Positions 60,346-64,000 of a DNA stretch of 64,000 bases are shown piece after piece. The notes beneath the pieces were generated by a model. That model was not told the DNA's origin. It did no database searches and saw nothing but the letters and a program-made list of their open reading frames with translations. How positions within the stretch are numbered: the first letter of the stretch is position 1; every line of letters starts with the position of its first letter. Source of the stretch: Burkholderia sp. Leaf177 (GTDB lineage: Bacteria > Pseudomonadota > Gammaproteobacteria > Burkholderiales > Burkholderiaceae); contig NZ_LMPF01000023.1 in NCBI RefSeq assembly GCF_001424345.1, positions 653,984-717,983 of the forward strand, in the 5' to 3' direction. The translations under genes and the position numbers were made by a program.

Positions 60346-60846
60346 ATGAATAGAAGGCCTCTTTCGTATCACCGGCATGGTTCGCGTCTGGCGGTTGCGG
60401 CCGCGTGGTTGCTGCTGGCTGCGGGAAATGCGGCGCATGCGCAGCGACCTGAGCTGCTGGACCCGCGCGTGAAGCAGACGACCATCGTGGACACGATTTG
60501 CCGTCCGGGTTACGCCGACGACGTGCTGCCTCCGTTCGAGACCCTGCAACGGCAAAAAGACCAGTTGCTCAAGCAGCGCAAGGTGGACCCGGCGAACGCG
60601 TCGCAATACGCGCTCGATCACCGCATGCCCGTGCTGCTCGGCGGCTCGCCGACGGCTGTCGCGAATCTCGATATACGCCGTTGGGATGGTCGCGCCGGCC
60701 AGCGCCGCAAGGAACGGCTCGCGGTGTTCCTGAAGCGCTGCGTGTGCACGGGGGACCTTTCGCTCGCGGCGGCGCAGGCCGCCATGAGCGGCGACTGGTC
60801 GAATCAGTTCAGGAACCTGTCGAGTTCGACCTGTACCGGCGGTTGA
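60346..60846 (+). CDS. Exported protein with degenerate HNH-like motif
   Basis: A 166-residue protein. It has a signal peptide (RLAVAAAWLLLAAGNAAHA, cut near residue 32). The mature part contains YALDHRMPVLLGGSPTAVANLDIRRW over residues about 88-113 and RKERLAVFLKRCVCTG after, which is like secreted HNH-type endonucleases (DHxxPLxLGG...NL pattern), with some expected His/Asn changed. Four Cys in the mature part may form disulfides. Whether it is an active nuclease is unclear. It is downstream of the kinase gene but with 135 bases between. Confidence 0.65.
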   Translation: MNRRPLSYHRHGSRLAVAAAWLLLAAGNAAHAQRPELLDPRVKQTTIVDTICRPGYADDVLPPFETLQRQKDQLLKQRKVDPANASQYALDHRMPVLLGGSPTAVANLDIRRWDGRAGQRRKERLAVFLKRCVCTGDLSLAAAQAAMSGDWSNQFRNLSSSTCTGG

Positions 60847-60861
60847 ACGCTGCAGTCATTT

Positions 60862-61050
60862 TCATTCGATGGTGAACGTGTCGAGCGGCTGATTCGCCTG
60901 TGTTTCCCCCGCGAAACGCCGCGCAAGCTGGTCATGAAGCCGACGCGCTTCATCGAGTGTCAGGTCGATCCAGTACGGGTCCCCGGCGCCATCGTTCAGA
61001 CGGTCGGGTGGAAACTGGATCTCCAGCACAATGCCTTTCTTGTAGCTCAT
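60862..61050 (-). CDS. Small hypothetical protein
   Basis: A 62-residue cytoplasmic protein from ATG 61050 with GGAGCATG upstream, beginning MSYKKGIVLEIQFPPDRL and containing YWIDLTLDEARRLHDQLARRF, a small alpha/beta pattern. Family not recognised. The open frame runs further upstream into unlikely sequence. Confidence 0.6.
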   Translation of the reverse strand: MSYKKGIVLEIQFPPDRLNDGAGDPYWIDLTLDEARRLHDQLARRFAGETQANQPLDTFTIE

Positions 61051-61177
61051 CGCTTCATGCTCCGCTTTGTCGCAAAGAAAGGCATCGAGTCTAACGGCGC
61101 CTGCGGCAGACATTGCTTTCGGCGAGGAAACATTTTCTTGCCGCTCAATCGATAACTCCCTGCCCTGCGACAAGACG

Positions 61178-62341
61178 TCACACGCCGGGCAATGTAGTTC
61201 CATCGATCAAATGACTCGCCACGCGCTCGCCCAGCGCCGGCCCGACGCTCATTCCCACTCCGCTGTGCATGAATACGCCCGTGACGTTGGGCGCTGTCCG
61301 CAGCACGGAAAACGGTGCATCCGACGTGCCGGTGCGCGCGCCGTAGACGCCTTGCCATCGTTCGATCACGTCGAGCTTGCCGCCGATCGTGCTTTCGGCC
61401 AGCCCGAGCAGCATTTCGTCGATACCAGCCGCGTTGAACGGCGACGGATCATCGCCGTAATCATGCGAATCGCCGATGATCAGGTCGCCCGCCGGCGTTG
61501 GACTCGCCAGTAAATGGATGCCATGTTCGAGCAGCGCGGGTTCGAGCGCCGCGACTTCTTCATGCAGCGCGGCCGCTTCGGGGAGATCCGAAAATGCGCC
61601 GTAATGCAGGCAACTCAGGCCGGTCAGCACCGCGTGATCGAGCGCGAATGGTTCGGCCGGCTTCACGCGCAGCATCTGCAAACGGCAGACACGCGGTTCG
61701 ATTGCGGCGAGTTCCGGCGCGAGCAGCGACAGATAATCGTGCCCGGCGCACACGACCACTTGTTCGGCGCGCCACTCGCCTGCGGTCGTATCGATAATCC
61801 CGCCATCGATATTGCGCACCAAGGTTCCGAAGCGAAAATCCACGCTATGCGCGCGCCGCAAATAGTCGATCAACGCTGGCACCGCCTCGCGCGAAAAAAC
61901 TTGCAGGTCGGCGCGTCCGTGCATCGCAGCGTGATGTTTGCTGAAGCGGCCATCGTAGAGATCGTTCAGCGCGGCGCGTGACAGCATGGCCGCGTCATAA
62001 CCTGACTCGCGGGCGCGCGTCTCGGCGAATGCCTCCATGACGCGCGCTTCCGCCGGGCTTCGGGCAAACATCAGCGAGCCGGAACGGCGCATATGCAAGC
62101 CGGCATCGCGCGCCCAGCCAAGCCATATTTCCCTGGATTCGCGAGCGAGCGCATGCATTGCGCCCGGTGGCTGGCCGGTGACCAGCACCATGCCGAAGTT
62201 GCGGATTGACGCGCCAGTCGGGCTGCCGCTGCGCTCGAAAACCGTCACGCGCAAGCCGCGCCGGGCGAACGCGTGGGCGTGCGCCAAGCCAAGAATGCCG
62301 GCGCCGATGATGGCTACATCTGTGTGAGGGGTTGTCGTCAT
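61178..62341 (-). CDS. TIGR03364 family FAD-dependent oxidoreductase
   Basis: A 387-residue DAO-superfamily flavoprotein. VAIIGAGILGLAHAHAFARRG binds FAD; the late GVFMHSGVGMSVGPALGERVASHLI closes the site. TIGR03364 proteins are found in aminoethylphosphonate catabolic clusters, where DAO-type enzymes act on aminoethylphosphonate or its N-methyl form. PhnW lies about 900 bases to the right on the same strand, with a DeoR-type gene between on the other strand, which supports the same pathway here. The start ATG 62341 is 59 bases from the divergent regulator start. Confidence 0.87.
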   Translation of the reverse strand: MTTTPHTDVAIIGAGILGLAHAHAFARRGLRVTVFERSGSPTGASIRNFGMVLVTGQPPGAMHALARESREIWLGWARDAGLHMRRSGSLMFARSPAEARVMEAFAETRARESGYDAAMLSRAALNDLYDGRFSKHHAAMHGRADLQVFSREAVPALIDYLRRAHSVDFRFGTLVRNIDGGIIDTTAGEWRAEQVVVCAGHDYLSLLAPELAAIEPRVCRLQMLRVKPAEPFALDHAVLTGLSCLHYGAFSDLPEAAALHEEVAALEPALLEHGIHLLASPTPAGDLIIGDSHDYGDDPSPFNAAGIDEMLLGLAESTIGGKLDVIERWQGVYGARTGTSDAPFSVLRTAPNVTGVFMHSGVGMSVGPALGERVASHLIDGTTLPGV

Positions 62342-62400
62342 TAGGGTTTATCGAGGCGTTCGGCGTACTACAATACGCGCGGTTTCATGTCTTTTAACCG

Positions 62401-63192
62401 ATGTCCATTTCATTGCCGGCCTGTCCGGTCGCCCCGATGCTCGCCGAACAACGCCACCAATACATCTTGTCCGAGTTGTCGAAGAACGGCGCGTTGTCGG
62501 TCGCCGAACTCGTGCGCGCGCTCGACGTATCGCGTGAAACGATTCGCCGCGATCTCAACGCACTTGCGGAACGCGGTCTGATCGCGACCACACATGGCGG
62601 TGCATTGTCGAACGACCGGCGCGAGCCGGACCTCGACGTGCGCGAGGCGGCGAACGCATCGGCCAAGCGCGCAATAGGCGAGCGCGCCGCGCAATTCGTG
62701 CCCGACGGCGCGTCGGTGATCATCGATTCGGGCAGCACCACGCAAGCCGTGGCGCGCGCGCTCGGCGACCGGCATCGCCTGACGGTCTACACCAATGACT
62801 GGCGCATCGCGCTGCTGCTCGGCCGGCGCAACGACAACAAGGTCACGCTGCTCGGCGGCGAACTCTCGGACAACGAGGACGCTACGTTCGGGCTCGACAC
62901 CGTGCAGCAACTTTCGCAATATCACGTGGATTTCGCGTTCGTGGGCGCGGGCGCGATCACGTCCGACGGCTACCTGACCGACTATTCGCGGCTTGCCGCC
63001 GAAGTGCGCAGCAGGATGATCGTGGCGGCGAGCGTCGCCGCCATCGTTGCGGATCATTCGAAGTTCGGCCACGTCACGCCGGTCCGCATTCGCGATTTCG
63101 AGAAAGCGCGGTATTTGATCACCGAACTCGCGCCCGATAAAGCGTTGCGAAAGGCCATTGCCGCGCGCGGGCCGGAACTGGTCATCGCCTGA
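62401..63192 (+). CDS. DeoR/GlpR family transcriptional regulator
   Basis: A 263-residue repressor. The DeoR helix-turn-helix is at residues 15-70 (RHQYILSELSKNGALSVAELVRALDVSRETIRRDLNALAERGLI), followed by the sugar-phosphate isomerase-like effector domain (VIIDSGSTTQAVARAL, FVGAGAI). Members respond to phosphorylated metabolites. Placed between the TIGR03364 oxidase and PhnW, it likely controls phosphonate use. Alternative start ATG 62437 would remove 12 residues; no ribosome site decides. Confidence 0.87.
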   Translation: MSISLPACPVAPMLAEQRHQYILSELSKNGALSVAELVRALDVSRETIRRDLNALAERGLIATTHGGALSNDRREPDLDVREAANASAKRAIGERAAQFVPDGASVIIDSGSTTQAVARALGDRHRLTVYTNDWRIALLLGRRNDNKVTLLGGELSDNEDATFGLDTVQQLSQYHVDFAFVGAGAITSDGYLTDYSRLAAEVRSRMIVAASVAAIVADHSKFGHVTPVRIRDFEKARYLITELAPDKALRKAIAARGPELVIA

Positions 63193-63210
63193 CTGCATCG
63201 CAGGCATGCG

Positions 63211-64000
63211 TTACGCCGCGAGCCGCACTTGCAAAGTGTTCAGCGCGCGGCCGATCGCAGCCACCGCGTTATGCATTTCGTTGGCATCGATAGCGCCAAT
63301 ACACCCCACGCGAAACGTCTCCACTTCTGTCAGCTTGCCCGGATAAAGCACGTAACCCGCGTCGCGCACGGCTTCGTAAAAGCGCTTGAAATCGTAGGCC
63401 GGATCGCGCGGCGCATGGAACGTGACGATCACGGGCGCCTGCACCGAAGCATCCAGGAAAGGCGTAAATCCGAGCGTTGCCATGCCGTCGATCAACGCCG
63501 CGCAATTGCGGCGGTATCGTGCACCACGCGCTGCCTGACCGCCTTCCAGCGTGAACTGATCGAGCGCCGCGCGCAACGCGGCGACCACGTGCGTAGGCGG
63601 CGTGAAGCGCCATTGCGTGGTCTTTTGCATGTACGCGTATTGATCGAAGAGATCGAGTGCGAGCGAACGCGAAATGCCTTCCGATGCTTCCAGCAAGCTC
63701 TTTCGCACGATCACGAAGCCCATTCCCGGCACGCCTTCGAGACATTTTCCGCTCGCCGAGATCACCGCGTCGATACCACTTTTCGATACATCGATGGGCA
63801 ACGCGCCGAATGAGCTCATTGCATCGACGATCAGGCGCTTGTCAAACCGAGCGCACGACGCGGCGATGTCATCGAGCGGATTGAGCAATCCCGCGCTCGT
63901 TTCCAGATGCACTTGCGCCACGTGCGTGATGCGCGGCTCGCGCAGGAACATTTCTTCGATACGCGCAACGCTTGCCGCCTCGTCGTCGCGCAATTTCAGT
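63211..64000 (-). CDS. phnW: 2-aminoethylphosphonate--pyruvate transaminase, C-terminal part
   Basis: The C-terminal 260 or so residues of a class V PLP enzyme; the gene runs out of the window on the right, so the N-terminus is missing. The PLP lysine is in SASGKCLEGVPG, with LIVDAMSSFGALPID before it and the C-terminal FRVGCIGAIDANEMHNAVAAI typical of PhnW. It converts aminoethylphosphonate plus pyruvate to phosphonoacetaldehyde plus alanine. The stop is 18 bases from the convergent DeoR stop. The next step enzymes (PhnX, or PhnY with PhnA) would be to the right if linked. Confidence 0.92.
   Translation of the reverse strand, partial: LKLRDDEAASVARIEEMFLREPRITHVAQVHLETSAGLLNPLDDIAASCARFDKRLIVDAMSSFGALPIDVSKSGIDAVISASGKCLEGVPGMGFVIVRKSLLEASEGISRSLALDLFDQYAYMQKTTQWRFTPPTHVVAALRAALDQFTLEGGQAARGARYRRNCAALIDGMATLGFTPFLDASVQAPVIVTFHAPRDPAYDFKRFYEAVRDAGYVLYPGKLTEVETFRVGCIGAIDANEMHNAVAAIGRALNTLQVRLAA

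Noticed and set aside
1..64000. Mobile elements, integrases, tRNA-linked islands
   Set aside because: No transposase, integrase, terminal inverted repeats or tRNA gene was seen; the toxin-antitoxin pairs alone do not show an island.

Overview
This is a 64 kb piece of a high-GC proteobacterial genome, most likely Burkholderiaceae (Caballeronia/Paraburkholderia/Burkholderia type). The reasons are family-level: an H-NS and an HU protein with lysine/alanine-rich histone-H1-like tails, a phasin, an intracellular-type PHB depolymerase, a DUF4148 protein, OmpC-type porin, type I DAHP synthase, HPII-type catalase, and GC-rich third codon positions with long antisense shadow frames. I see no tRNA, rRNA, insertion sequence, phage gene or CRISPR array. 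It reads as an ordinary stretch of an accessory-rich chromosome or chromid.

Left part (1-14 kb). A secreted TIGR03118-like lipoprotein is followed by an eight-gene minus-strand operon (7119 down to 1751): CobW-type metallochaperone GTPase, DUF1097 membrane protein, nitrile hydratase beta, alpha and accessory protein, CbtB, CbtA, and a GlxA-type regulator. The alpha subunit has the cobalt-type CTLCSC centre, so cobalt uptake, metal delivery and the cobalt enzyme sit in one unit; no amidase is present. Next come a DHA2 drug exporter with a divergent TetR repressor and a clear operator, a cold-shock protein, an amino acid permease, DAHP synthase and an ACS-type MFS carrier.

Middle part (14-33 kb). 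Manganese catalase; a ribbon-helix-helix regulator followed by a PHB depolymerase and a nucleoside deaminase; a chemoreceptor, a porin, a MipA/OmpV protein and an MFS carrier; then the divergent H-NS/HU pair with histone-like tails, a phasin and small secreted or hypothetical proteins. A FUSC exporter lies behind an XRE-cupin regulator that is divergent from a DAO-family FAD oxidoreductase, with repeated GTTTCCGA half-sites between them.

Right part (33-64 kb). A sugar efflux carrier; an FdhF/YdeP-type molybdoenzyme with a trailing 193-residue protein of unknown role; a RES/Xre toxin-antitoxin pair; a MocA-like maturation factor plus the periplasmic aldehyde oxidoreductase genes paoABC; an MqsR/MqsA toxin-antitoxin pair with all known catalytic and zinc residues and a near-canonical operator; an orphan solute-binding protein; a GNAT/isochorismatase pair; two acid-type peptidases (S53 and S10) upstream of a large catalase KatE; a three-step hybrid sensor kinase without a visible partner regulator; and, at the right edge, an aminoethylphosphonate module (TIGR03364 oxidase, DeoR-type regulator, PhnW cut by the window end).

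No family here is wholly unknown to me. The most interesting items are the self-contained cobalt nitrile hydratase operon with its nested inverted-repeat leader, the divergent histone-tailed H-NS/HU pair, and the leaderless acid peptidase pair linked to KatE. Function calls rest on motif reading and memory of families; no database search was run.
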